Below are positions 40,852 through 49,828 of a DNA stretch of 64,000 bases, in pieces (position 1 is the stretch's first letter; the number at the start of each line of letters is the position of its first letter). This DNA is from Varibaculum cambriense DSM 15806 (GTDB lineage Bacteria > Actinomycetota > Actinomycetes > Actinomycetales > Actinomycetaceae). The position numbers and the translations under genes are program-made. The notes under the pieces were generated by a model, which worked only from the letters and a program-made list of their open reading frames with translations, had not been told where the DNA came from and ran no database searches. The stretch is taken from NCBI RefSeq assembly GCF_000420065.1, contig NZ_ATUF01000003.1:248001-312000 (forward strand), in the 5' to 3' direction.

Positions 40852-42540
40852 TTGACAACCGAGGTTAAGCAAATCGACGGCGTACTTGACCAATACGTCA
40901 CCGCCTATGCTCGGATCGATCCGTTTAAAGCCTCCGAATGGGGAATCTCCGGATATGACGCTCTCCTCCCAGATTATTCGCCTCCGGGAATTTCTGAACG
41001 CTACAACCTGCGAAAAGATACTTTAGCGAGGATGGCGAAGACCCCTAAGGGGACAGCTCGGGAGATCAGGGAAGCCAAGGGCTTTACCCTTTGGGCACGT
41101 GCTGAACAACAAAAATTCGAATCCGGGTTCCTGACTTCCGAGATTACCGGGACTAACTCGCCGATTCAGGTTTTTGCGGAAACCTGCAAACTGATGGAGG
41201 TAAGTAACGAGGCGGCGGTAGGTAATCTTACCCGGAGATTCTTGGCTCTTCCCCAAGCATTTGCGGGTCTGAGAACCACTATGAAAGAATCCCGCGATCG
41301 CGGCTGGGTATTCCCTCGGGAAGTCTTGGAAATGGTGTTGGAGCAGACAAGAATCCTGGCGAATCCCGAGCATGATATCTACGAAGACAAACGCGCGGAA
41401 ATGGCCAGTACCCGGCCGTCACAAATGAGTCAGCGTGCCTTTGAGCGGGGAATCTCTGCCGCTCAGGATGCCTTTTTAGAAATGGCAGATTTCTTGCAGC
41501 AAGAAATTCTGCCGGCATGCTCTCCCATCACTTCGATAGATCCACACTCCTATTTCATTTCCTTAGCGAGTATCGGGGTCAACGAGCCCAATCCCGGTGA
41601 ACTGTTTGCAACGGCTAGTGAAGATTTAGTGCGCGTGCGTGCTGTGTGCGAGCAATTACGCAGGGAGCTGGGGGATAAGCCTGTCTATCGGATTTCTGAT
41701 TTAGAGGTGGCTGATGGCTTTGAGGTGCTGACTTGGGCGATGGAGGATGCTTGGGATAGTCTGCGCTCCCAGGTAGATCCGGAGCTAGCAGAGCTGGTTA
41801 ATCCCGAATCCTCTTCCTTGAAATGGGAGAACGATCCCCACGGCTGCCTGGTTCATCCCTACTATTCCGCGGGAATCCGCCTAGCAAAGAACAACCGAGT
41901 TTTACCTCGAAAATATGCCGCTACTAGAGCGCCCCACGCCTATCAAAGCGGAGAAAACCCGGCGGCTATTAGTGGCAGGGCCTTCGACTCTTTCCTAGAG
42001 ATTGATAACCGCTACTTTGCGCTAGCGGCTCTGGAGAAAGGTATCCCGGGCTCGCACCTCTATTCGCGGGCGCGCGAGACTTTCGGCGCTAATCTTTTTA
42101 CCCGGATAGCTGCGCGTTTACCGGTCTCTAATTTGGGTTGGGATCTATTTGCCCTGGAAATGGTACCGGAGCTGTGGGATATCCCGGGGGAGATCAGATT
42201 ACAAATCCAGGAGCGAATTCTGCGCTATGTGGCGTTGGCTCTAGCTGATCTGCAGCTATATGGCGGCCAAGGGGAAGGGAAAACGAAATGGGGTCTAGCG
42301 GAGGCGATCGAGTATCTGCACCATACTGTAGGTGACCCCTGGAGCCAGGTGTTGTGGCGTCAACGATATTTAGGGGTTCCTGCCATGAGTGTGGCTGCCT
42401 GGTATGGGTGGCGGCGTTGGAAAGCGATATACCAAAACTTCCTGGCGTCTGGAGGCAGTGGGTTCGCTGAGTTTGTGCGGAAAGTAGCCCCGGCCGGAGC
42501 AGTTCATTTTCAGGTGCTCGCGGACGCCGTCACCGATTAG
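40852..42540 (+). CDS. DUF885 family protein with degraded metal-binding motif
   Basis: Belongs by overall layout to DUF885, a family of predicted zinc peptidases related to M3-like enzymes: helical, about 560 residues, VLDQYVTAYARIDPFKASEWG at the start, and GWDLFALEMVPELW toward the end. In active members the core reads HExxPGHHLQ; here it is LEKGIPGSHLYS (DNA near 42030-42060), so two of the three expected His are gone, and the EGWALYxE motif is also altered. It is probably a non-catalytic homologue. The TTG at 40852 has AGGAGG five bases upstream, better than the GTG that overlaps the SD. No functional neighbour. Confidence 0.72.
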   Translation: MTTEVKQIDGVLDQYVTAYARIDPFKASEWGISGYDALLPDYSPPGISERYNLRKDTLARMAKTPKGTAREIREAKGFTLWARAEQQKFESGFLTSEITGTNSPIQVFAETCKLMEVSNEAAVGNLTRRFLALPQAFAGLRTTMKESRDRGWVFPREVLEMVLEQTRILANPEHDIYEDKRAEMASTRPSQMSQRAFERGISAAQDAFLEMADFLQQEILPACSPITSIDPHSYFISLASIGVNEPNPGELFATASEDLVRVRAVCEQLRRELGDKPVYRISDLEVADGFEVLTWAMEDAWDSLRSQVDPELAELVNPESSSLKWENDPHGCLVHPYYSAGIRLAKNNRVLPRKYAATRAPHAYQSGENPAAISGRAFDSFLEIDNRYFALAALEKGIPGSHLYSRARETFGANLFTRIAARLPVSNLGWDLFALEMVPELWDIPGEIRLQIQERILRYVALALADLQLYGGQGEGKTKWGLAEAIEYLHHTVGDPWSQVLWRQRYLGVPAMSVAAWYGWRRWKAIYQNFLASGGSGFAEFVRKVAPAGAVHFQVLADAVTD

Positions 42541-42598
42541 AAGCAATCTTTACTACTGCATTCACCGCAATCTGTACGGGAAAATAACGTTATTTCGT

Positions 42599-42618
42599 CC
42601 GCAGATCCTTATCTGCGG
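42599..42618. terminator. hairpin after the DUF885 gene
   Basis: CCGCAGAT-CCTT-ATCTGCGG, an eight-bp stem 58 bases after the stop, without a T-run. A separate perfect palindrome AAATAACGTTATTT is at 42582-42595. The rest of the AT-rich gap (42541-42764) presumably holds the promoter of the next gene, but I cannot pick one with confidence. Confidence 0.35.
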
Positions 42619-42764
42619 GATATCGATGTGGCTCTCAGCGAAAAATAGGGATTATTTCTATTAATTTTGGAAAAACAAAAGTAAGTTGCGCAAAATATAA
42701 ACTAACAGTAATAAATCAGTATTATTAAAGCTAATCGTTCCGGTTTTTAGAAAGGCATAAGACT

Positions 42765-44366
42765 ATGCGCAGTCGTTGGCTCCCTCTAGCGGTTCTGGCA
42801 GCAACCATCCTTACTACCGGAGGTCTGACCGCTTGTAGTAACAATGCCCCCACCGATGCAGTTGACCGGATCTCAATTAACGGGGAAGAACCGGCGCGCG
42901 GGCTCATCCCCGCAGCTGCCGACGACGATGCCGGAATAAAGATTATTGATTTGCTATTTGCTGGTTTAGTCACCTATGACCAGCAGGGAAAAGTAGTCAA
43001 CGATGTGGCTCGGGAAATCACGGATTCTTCCGACCATAAAACCTGGACTATTCATTTAAATACTGATCGGAAATTCTCCGATGGAACCCCGGTACTGGCG
43101 AAGAATTTTGTGCGTGCCTGGAAAGCCTCGGCTGCGCAAAAATTGGGGGCTACCACGGCTTATGAAGCGATCGAGGGGGCAGAAGGCGATGGAACCGGTA
43201 ACCTCAGCGGGGTCATGGCTAACGGTGACGACAAAATTACTATCAAGTTGAAACGTCCGGTGGCTGATTTTTCTAATCGCTTGGGGATTAATGGTTTTTA
43301 TCCGCTACCCGATAGCGCTTTTGACAAACAGGGGAAAATAAAAAAAGGGTTTGGGCAAAAACCGGTAGGCAATGGCCCCTACACGCTTACTAACTGGGAG
43401 CCTTCCACTCAGATAATGCTCGATAAATCCACTACCTATCGCGGACCGCGCGAGGCACAAAACGCGGGACTGGAAGTAAAAATCTATGCAGATCTATCGG
43501 CGGCCTACCAGGATCTCTTGGCTGGGAACCTAGATGTGCTTGATCAAATCCCGGACGGGGAACTTCCGAATTCTAAAAAGGATTTGGGGAACAGACGCGC
43601 CAGCGCGGTGCAAGCTGGAATGCAAACCCTAGATATTGACTACCAGACGAAACATTTTTCGGGTGAAGAAGGCAAACTGCGGCGCCAGGCGATATCTCAA
43701 GCTATTAACCGGGAAGAAATCATTGAAACCATCTTTTACGGTACCCGCAAGGCCGCCACTGATTTCTTACCCCCACAAATCTTGGGGCATATCGCTGGGG
43801 GTGCCGAAAATAATAAGGTGCTGGAATTCGATGCCGTAGCTGCCAAACAAGCCTGGCAAGCTGCCGATAAGATCCATCCCTGGCAGGGGGAATTAAAAAT
43901 CACCTATAACTCCAATGAATCTAATCAACCCTGGGTAGATGCAATTTGTAATCAATTATCAAATACCTTGGGGATTAAAGCGGTAGGCGATCCTAAACCT
44001 GATTTCAAAACTATGATGGAAATGATGGATGAGCATGCCTTCTCCGGTCCTTTCCGAATGGGATGGTCTATGGGATATCCCTCTCCGAATAATCTACTTG
44101 CTGGCCGTTACGTAAAAGGCGGTAATGGTAACAAAATGGGATACGACAATCCCGCATACGCGGAGCTACTTTCTAAGGCACAGGCGGCAGATACTCCTAA
44201 AGAGGCAGGCAAACTCTATGAACAGGCGCAAACTTTGCTGCTGGCAGATTTGCCTTCGATCCCACTGTGGTCTCCCGGCTCCAACATCGGATTTAGTCAG
44301 CATGTGGGCAAAGTGACTACAGATTGGAAAGGTGAGGTAGCTTTTCATAAAGTTACTAGAAAATAA
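42765..44366 (+). CDS. family 5 (oligopeptide-type) ABC solute-binding lipoprotein, orphan
   Basis: Extracytoplasmic binding protein of the DppA/OppA class. Lipoprotein signal with lipobox LTAC at about residue 24. The family-5 layout follows: LLFAGLVTYDQQGK, VVNDVARE, WTIHLNTDRKFSDGTPV, then GNGPYTL, RRQAISQAINREEI and DLPSIPLWSP. 533 residues. It has no permease or ATPase of its own; an amino-acid permease follows after 17 bases, and a second such binding protein heads the complete system at 46155, so it may feed that transporter. Substrate unknown. Confidence 0.88.
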   Translation: MRSRWLPLAVLAATILTTGGLTACSNNAPTDAVDRISINGEEPARGLIPAAADDDAGIKIIDLLFAGLVTYDQQGKVVNDVAREITDSSDHKTWTIHLNTDRKFSDGTPVLAKNFVRAWKASAAQKLGATTAYEAIEGAEGDGTGNLSGVMANGDDKITIKLKRPVADFSNRLGINGFYPLPDSAFDKQGKIKKGFGQKPVGNGPYTLTNWEPSTQIMLDKSTTYRGPREAQNAGLEVKIYADLSAAYQDLLAGNLDVLDQIPDGELPNSKKDLGNRRASAVQAGMQTLDIDYQTKHFSGEEGKLRRQAISQAINREEIIETIFYGTRKAATDFLPPQILGHIAGGAENNKVLEFDAVAAKQAWQAADKIHPWQGELKITYNSNESNQPWVDAICNQLSNTLGIKAVGDPKPDFKTMMEMMDEHAFSGPFRMGWSMGYPSPNNLLAGRYVKGGNGNKMGYDNPAYAELLSKAQAADTPKEAGKLYEQAQTLLLADLPSIPLWSPGSNIGFSQHVGKVTTDWKGEVAFHKVTRK

Positions 44367-44383
44367 TCATCTCGGAGGATGTC

Positions 44384-45901
44384 GTGGCAAGTAGCGAAGT
44401 TTCTGATAGTAATCCCGGTTTTTCCCCGGCAGATAGTGCCCAGCTTCACCGCAAGCTAAAGGCACGACATCTCAATATGATCGCCATCGGAGGAGCGATC
44501 GGCACAGGGCTGTTTGTGGCCTCCGGCGGTACTATTACCGGAGCCGGTCCGGGGGGAGCCTTAGTTGCCTATGGTGCCATTGGCGTAATGGTGTTCTTCC
44601 TGATGCAATCGCTAGGGGAGATGGCTACTTACTGTCCCACTTCCGGGGCTTTTGAAGTTTTCGCTACCCGCTATGTATCCAAATCATTTGGTTTTGCCCA
44701 AGGGTGGAACTATTGGTACAACTGGGCAATCACCGTAGCGGCGGAGCTAGTTGCCGCTACTATCGTGATGCAATACTGGTTTCCAGAATCGGTGGTACCG
44801 GCCTGGATATGGTCACTTTTATTCCTGGTAATCCTATTTGCTCTTAATGCCTTCACGGTTCGTGGTTTCGGCGAATCTGAGTTTTGGTTTGCCTCCATCA
44901 AAGTAGTAACCGTGATTGTCTTCCTGGTGCTGGGATTGCTGATGGTGATAGGGATTCTAGGGGGAGAGTCTCCGGGATTTACCAACTTTACTCGGGGAGA
45001 TGCCCCCTTCGTTAATGGGTTTTGGGGCATTATGGGGGTCTTTATGATCGCCGGATTCTCCTTCCAAGGTACCGAGATGATCGGGATAGCGGCCGGGGAA
45101 ACCCAAGATCCGGAAACTAATGTTCCCCGGGCTACTAGGGCGGTATTTGTGCGGATTCTGCTGTTCTATATCGGCGCGATCGCGGTGATTGCCTTCCTGA
45201 TTCCCTATTCGGATCCCGCCCTCTTACAGGGAGCGAGCGCCGATTCTGATACTGCCCAAGGCTTTACCGAGGCCGTTACCAAGTCTCCCTTTACTTTGCT
45301 TTTTGAACGAGCTGGGGTAGCGATTGCAGCGGGAGTAATGAACGCGGTCATCTTAACCTCAATTCTGTCTGCCGGTAACTCCGGAATGTATGTGGCCACC
45401 CGGATGCTCTATTCCCTGGCCAAAGAAAAGAAAGCACCGGCGATTTTTGCTCGGCTGACCGGTCACGGCGTACCTCTAATGGCACTAGTGGCTACCAGTT
45501 TGGTAGGCGCACTTTGCTTCGCCACCTCGCGCGTAGGTACCGGTCAGGTCTATGTATGGTTGGTGAATGCTTCCGGGCTTGCAGGCTTTATTACCTGGAT
45601 GGGAATCGCCTGGTCTCATTACTGTTTCCGGCGCGCCTATAAAGCCCAGGGAAAATCGGTAAAGGATCTGCCTTACAAGGCAAGTTTCTATCCCGCAGGG
45701 CCGATAATTGCCCTGATAATGTGCGCGGTAGTGATAGTTGGTCAGTCTTTGGATGTGATTAGCGGGGAAGCCTCGGTGATGGACTTCCTAGCGGTTTATA
45801 TCGGGCTACTGTTCTTCTTGGCGCTATGGGGAGGGCATAAACTAGTTACCCGCGCCCCGGCCGTAAAACCGGAAGAAGCCGATCTTTCCCGTCATATCTA
45901 G
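44384..45901 (+). CDS. amino acid permease (APC superfamily, AAT family)
   Basis: Twelve-helix secondary transporter for an amino acid, closest in layout to lysine/basic or aromatic permeases. Family block LKARHLNMIAIGGAIGTGLF at residues 28-47, then GPGGALVAYG, FFLMQSLGEMATYCP and GAFEVFATRYVS. Helices run to about residue 485. GTG start with CGGAGG upstream, 17 bases after the binding protein. Substrate not predictable with confidence. Cytoplasmic N- and C-termini are short. Confidence 0.88.
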   Translation: MASSEVSDSNPGFSPADSAQLHRKLKARHLNMIAIGGAIGTGLFVASGGTITGAGPGGALVAYGAIGVMVFFLMQSLGEMATYCPTSGAFEVFATRYVSKSFGFAQGWNYWYNWAITVAAELVAATIVMQYWFPESVVPAWIWSLLFLVILFALNAFTVRGFGESEFWFASIKVVTVIVFLVLGLLMVIGILGGESPGFTNFTRGDAPFVNGFWGIMGVFMIAGFSFQGTEMIGIAAGETQDPETNVPRATRAVFVRILLFYIGAIAVIAFLIPYSDPALLQGASADSDTAQGFTEAVTKSPFTLLFERAGVAIAAGVMNAVILTSILSAGNSGMYVATRMLYSLAKEKKAPAIFARLTGHGVPLMALVATSLVGALCFATSRVGTGQVYVWLVNASGLAGFITWMGIAWSHYCFRRAYKAQGKSVKDLPYKASFYPAGPIIALIMCAVVIVGQSLDVISGEASVMDFLAVYIGLLFFLALWGGHKLVTRAPAVKPEEADLSRHI

Positions 45902-46051
45902 TATCTAGCTGGCGCTATTGCTTCACAGCCAAGGACAACCAGGCGTGAAGAGTACTGAACAAACCCCGAAAAATAGCTGTCGACATCCTGAGTAGTCGGT
46001 ATCCTACCAGTTATCGCTTCCTCAAAGCCAAGTCGAGAAAATCTTGGGATT

Positions 46052-46082
46052 TTGTAAAAACTATAACTAGAAATGCTATATT
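46052..46082 (+). promoter_or_regulatory. candidate promoter of the oligopeptide ABC operon
   Basis: TTGTAA (46052-46057) and TATATT (46077-46082) with 19 bases between, and a TG one base before the -10 (extended -10). The 5' leader contains the palindrome GCTGAT-AC-ATCAGC at 46107-46120, a possible operator. The remainder of the 45902-46154 gap shows nothing else I can support. Confidence 0.45.
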
Positions 46083-46154
46083 AGCTGTGATCGTGTCAAC
46101 AATTTTGCTGATACATCAGCTTTAACAATGTAAGCAACAAGCTTGGAGGCAATA

Positions 46155-47813
46155 GTGAAACGACGGGGCGCATTGGCCCTTGCATCTGCACTTGCTCTTT
46201 CCCTCGGGCTCGCCGGCTGTTCAAATGGGGCTGGCGACTCTTCCGCAGCTAAGGCAGATGACAAAGGGATTATTACTGTAAACACCGTAGAACCGCAGAA
46301 TCCCCTGATTCCTACTTCTACCAATGAAACCGGTGGCGGTAGGGTTCTGGACGCGCTGTTCTCTGGCCTGGTCTATTACGAGCCTAAGACGGGAGAAGCG
46401 AAGAACGAGCTGGCCGAATCTATTGAGTCTAAAGACCAAGTAGTTTGGACCATTAAACTCAAGAAGGACGCTAAGTTCTCCGATGGTTCGCCCATTAAGG
46501 CCGATAACTACATCAAGGCCTGGAACTACGGGGCAAACCCGAAGAACGCGCAAATGGCTTCCTCTTTCTTCGAGATTATTAAGGGCTTTACCCCTGGTCC
46601 GGAAGAAGAAGGAGCCGCGGCACCTGATGTTCCGGAATTGGCCGGCCTGAAGAAGATCGACGATTACACGTTCGAAGTAACTCTTAACCAGCCGACTTCT
46701 GACTTTGCACTACGTTTGGGCTACTCTGCCTATGCGCCGCTACCGGATGTAGCTTTCAAAGATATGAAAGCCTTCGGTCAGAACCCGACTGCCACCCCCG
46801 GTCCCTACACTCTAAAGGACAAGGGCTGGCACCACAATGAATCTATTGAACTGGTAAAGAACGACAAGTACTCTGGCCCGCGGGAAGCTAAGAACGGTGG
46901 GCTCACTTTCAAGATTTACACCAAGTCTGATGCAGCCTATGCCGATGTGCAGTCTGGTCAGCTGGATGTACTCGATGATGTTCCAGCTGCCTCTATGAGC
47001 ACCTTCCAGTCTGATTTCCCGGATTCTCACGCCAATATTCCGGTAGCTATTTTCCAGTCCTTCACGATCCCGGATCGCCTTAAGCACTTTGGGATGGATG
47101 AGGAAGGCCGCCTGCGTCGGCAAGCGCTCTCCTACGCCATCGATCGCGAAAGCATCTGTGAGAAGATCTTCCAGAAGACTCGGGTACCGGCGAAAGATTT
47201 CACCTCTCCGGCCATGCCTAACTACGACAAAGTTATGAAGCAGGTTAAAGGTGCGGAAGTCTTGAAGTTCGATAAAGCTAAAGCCAAAGAACTGTGGGCG
47301 AAAGCTGATGCTATTTCCAAGTTCGACGGCAAGTTCACCATCGGCTATAACTCGGACTCGTCCCACAAAGACTGGGTAGACGCGGTTACCAACCAGCTCA
47401 AGACCAACTTGGGAATCGATGCAGTTGGCGATCCTTACCCGGACTTCAAGGGATTGCGCGATGCCATTACCCAGGAAACTATCAAGGGTGCTTTCCGCTC
47501 TGGTTGGCAAGCGGACTACCCGGGGATGAGTAACTTCTTGGAGCCCCTATACTCTAAGAACGGTAACTCTAATGATGGTAAGTACGACAACGCGCAATTC
47601 AACCAGTTGATGACGGACATTGCGAAGCTGCCGGTTGGCGAGGAGCAGGACAAGAAGTTTGCGGAAGCGCAATCGATTCTGTTCACCGATCTGCCCGCTA
47701 TCCCGCTGTGGTACTCCAATGTTCTAGGTGTTTGGAATAAAGACAATGTTTCGAACGTTGCCTTTAACTGGAAGAGTGAACCGGTTTACTACCAGATCAC
47801 TAAGAACGCCTAA
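46155..47813 (+). CDS. oppA: oligopeptide ABC transporter, solute-binding lipoprotein
   Basis: Binding protein of the complete oligopeptide importer encoded downstream. Lipobox LAGC near residue 22 after a hydrophobic signal. Motifs parallel the upstream paralogue: LFSGLVYYEPKTGE, VWTIKLKKDAKFSDGSPIKA, RRQALSYAIDRESI and DLPAIPLWYSN. 552 residues from the GTG at 46155, where GGAGG lies seven bases upstream. Codons are strongly biased (AAG over AAA, AAC over AAT) compared with its neighbours, a mark of high expression. A terminator separates it from the permeases. Confidence 0.92.
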   Translation: MKRRGALALASALALSLGLAGCSNGAGDSSAAKADDKGIITVNTVEPQNPLIPTSTNETGGGRVLDALFSGLVYYEPKTGEAKNELAESIESKDQVVWTIKLKKDAKFSDGSPIKADNYIKAWNYGANPKNAQMASSFFEIIKGFTPGPEEEGAAAPDVPELAGLKKIDDYTFEVTLNQPTSDFALRLGYSAYAPLPDVAFKDMKAFGQNPTATPGPYTLKDKGWHHNESIELVKNDKYSGPREAKNGGLTFKIYTKSDAAYADVQSGQLDVLDDVPAASMSTFQSDFPDSHANIPVAIFQSFTIPDRLKHFGMDEEGRLRRQALSYAIDRESICEKIFQKTRVPAKDFTSPAMPNYDKVMKQVKGAEVLKFDKAKAKELWAKADAISKFDGKFTIGYNSDSSHKDWVDAVTNQLKTNLGIDAVGDPYPDFKGLRDAITQETIKGAFRSGWQADYPGMSNFLEPLYSKNGNSNDGKYDNAQFNQLMTDIAKLPVGEEQDKKFAEAQSILFTDLPAIPLWYSNVLGVWNKDNVSNVAFNWKSEPVYYQITKNA

Positions 47814-47852
47814 AGATAGCGAGAAATAACAATCCTGCAATAAAAGCAGGCT

Positions 47853-47906
47853 CGGAGGCGGGTCTGAAGGTAGCAAAATGCCTTTTGACCCGCCTCCGGT
47901 TTTTTC
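47853..47906 (+). terminator. intrinsic terminator between oppA and oppB
   Basis: CGGAGGCGGGTC (47853-47864) pairs exactly with GACCCGCCTCCG (47887-47898), followed by GTTTTTTC. An inner AAGG/CCTT stem may extend the structure. It should let most transcripts stop after the binding protein, giving an excess over permease. Confidence 0.9.
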
Positions 47907-47959
47907 TGGACGCTTTAACGCGATAGGGTTTAACACAGCTTATAGTCAAGGAGAGACCT

Positions 47960-48886
47960 ATGCTCAGATACATAGGGCATCGTCTACTACAGATGATCCC
48001 GGTATTTTTCGGGGCAACGTTACTGATTTTCGCCATGGTGTATGCCATGCCGGGTGATCCGGTGCAGGCACTGGGTGGAGATAAGGGATTGCCCCCCTCG
48101 GTAGCCGCACAGATACGCGCGGAATACAACCTGGATAAACCGCTGTGGATGCAGTACCTGCTGTATCTAAAAGGAATCGTCACCCTAGATTTCGGAAAGA
48201 CCTTCTCCGGAAGGGAAGTTACGGAAGTAATGGCTAATGCCTTTCCGGTAACTATCAAACTGGCTTTTATGGCGATTATTTTCGAGGCGGTAATCGGGAT
48301 TTTCTTCGGGTTTTTCGCCGGACTCAAAAAGGGCAAAATTTTTGACTCCACCGTGCTAGTAATTTCCCTAGTAGTAATCGCGGTTCCGACTTTCGTTATC
48401 GGTTTCTTGCTGCAGTTCCTACTCGGGGTGAAGCTTGCTTGGTTGCCTACGACTGTCGGGGCAAACGTTAGTTTCCAGTCCTTGCTGATGCCAGCGCTGG
48501 TGCTGGGAGCAGTTTCTTGTGCCTACGTCATCCGGCTAACCCGGCAAGAAGTTTCAGAGAATTTGACCGCCGACTTCGTGCGTACTGCCCGGGCCAAGGG
48601 GATTCCCGAATCTCGGGTAATGACCCACCATGTGCTGCGGAACTCGCTGATTCCAGTGGCTACCTTCCTAGGGGGCGACCTAGGAGCCTTGATGACGGGT
48701 GCGATTGTTACTGAAGGTATCTTCGCGATTAACGGCGTGGGCGGTACTCTTTACCAAGCTATTTTACGTGGTGAAGCCGCGACCGTAGTTTCGATCACTA
48801 CCGTGCTGGTGCTGGTCTATATCGTCGCTAACCTGCTAGTAGACCTGTTATACGCTGTACTAGACCCGAGGATTCGCTATGAGTAA
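47960..48886 (+). CDS. oppB: oligopeptide ABC transporter permease 1
   Basis: Membrane subunit of the DppB/OppB class. N-terminal LRYIGHRLLQMIPVFFGATL and PGDPVQALGG, six predicted helices, and the EAA-type loop VRTARAKGIPESRVMTHHVLRN near residues 210-231 that contacts the ATPase. 308 residues. ATG preceded by AAGGAGA. Overlaps oppC by eight bases. Confidence 0.94.
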   Translation: MLRYIGHRLLQMIPVFFGATLLIFAMVYAMPGDPVQALGGDKGLPPSVAAQIRAEYNLDKPLWMQYLLYLKGIVTLDFGKTFSGREVTEVMANAFPVTIKLAFMAIIFEAVIGIFFGFFAGLKKGKIFDSTVLVISLVVIAVPTFVIGFLLQFLLGVKLAWLPTTVGANVSFQSLLMPALVLGAVSCAYVIRLTRQEVSENLTADFVRTARAKGIPESRVMTHHVLRNSLIPVATFLGGDLGALMTGAIVTEGIFAINGVGGTLYQAILRGEAATVVSITTVLVLVYIVANLLVDLLYAVLDPRIRYE

Positions 48887-49826
48887 CCAACTACTTCCCG
48901 GACAAAAACATTTCGTTAACCAGGTCGATGAAACCGGCCTGGGGGCAGTCGATGCCGTAGCCGACGAATCGGCGCCCTCCTCGGTGTGGGGAGAAGCCTG
49001 GAAACAGTTGCGTCGTCGCCCCCTCTTTTGGGTGGCGTTGGTGATTATCACCCTGGCAGTGCTGATGGCCGTGGTACCCCAGCTGTTTACCTCCCAAGAC
49101 CCCACCTATTGCACCCTGGAAAACTCCCTGGATGGCCCTACTAAAGGCCACGTTTTCGGTTTTGATAAACAGGGATGCGACCTGTATTCCCGGATTATTT
49201 ACGGAGCCCGTGCTTCGATCGCAGTAGGGATTTTCTCTACTCTAACTGCCACGATTATCGGAGTAATTTTCGGGGCTTTGGCGGGGTATTTCGGGGGAAT
49301 CCTAGACGCGATTCTTTCGCGGATCGTGGATATTTTCTTCGCCATCCCCATGGTGCTAGCGGCCATTGTGATTATGCAAATGTTTAAGGAACACCGCTCT
49401 ATCTGGATGGTAGTGATCGTGCTGGGTGTCTTCGGATGGACCCAAATCGCTCGTATCACTCGCGGAGCGGTGCTTTCGATTAAGAACGAGGAATACGTAA
49501 CTGCAGCACGTACCCTAGGGGTATCTAATATTCGGATTCTGCTGCGGCATATTTTGCCGAATGCGGCGGCTCCGGTGATTGTTTATGCCACCGTGGCGCT
49601 GGGAACCTTTATCGTGGCGGAAGCAACCCTATCCTTTATGGGGATTGGTTTGCCTTCCTCCATCGTTTCTTGGGGTGGGGACATCTCTACTGCCCAGCAG
49701 CAACTGCGCACCGCTCCTATGGTGTTGTTCTTGCCTTCGATTGCCTTGGCGCTTACGGTATTGAGCTTCATCATGATGGGCGACGTAATCCGTGACGCGC
49801 TCGACCCGAACCAGAGGAAACATTAA
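48879..49826 (+). CDS. oppC: oligopeptide ABC transporter permease 2
   Basis: Membrane subunit of the DppC/OppC class. It has a cytoplasmic N-terminal tail of about 45 residues, then six helices, with the loop TAARTLGVSNIRILLRHILPN near 205-225 and GVFGWTQIARITRGAVLS before it. GFDKQGCDLYSRIIYGARAS is the usual family segment. 315 residues. Coupled to oppB by an eight-base overlap and to the ATPase gene by a two-base gap. Confidence 0.94.
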   Translation: MSNQLLPGQKHFVNQVDETGLGAVDAVADESAPSSVWGEAWKQLRRRPLFWVALVIITLAVLMAVVPQLFTSQDPTYCTLENSLDGPTKGHVFGFDKQGCDLYSRIIYGARASIAVGIFSTLTATIIGVIFGALAGYFGGILDAILSRIVDIFFAIPMVLAAIVIMQMFKEHRSIWMVVIVLGVFGWTQIARITRGAVLSIKNEEYVTAARTLGVSNIRILLRHILPNAAAPVIVYATVALGTFIVAEATLSFMGIGLPSSIVSWGGDISTAQQQLRTAPMVLFLPSIALALTVLSFIMMGDVIRDALDPNQRKH

Positions 49827-49828
49827 TC

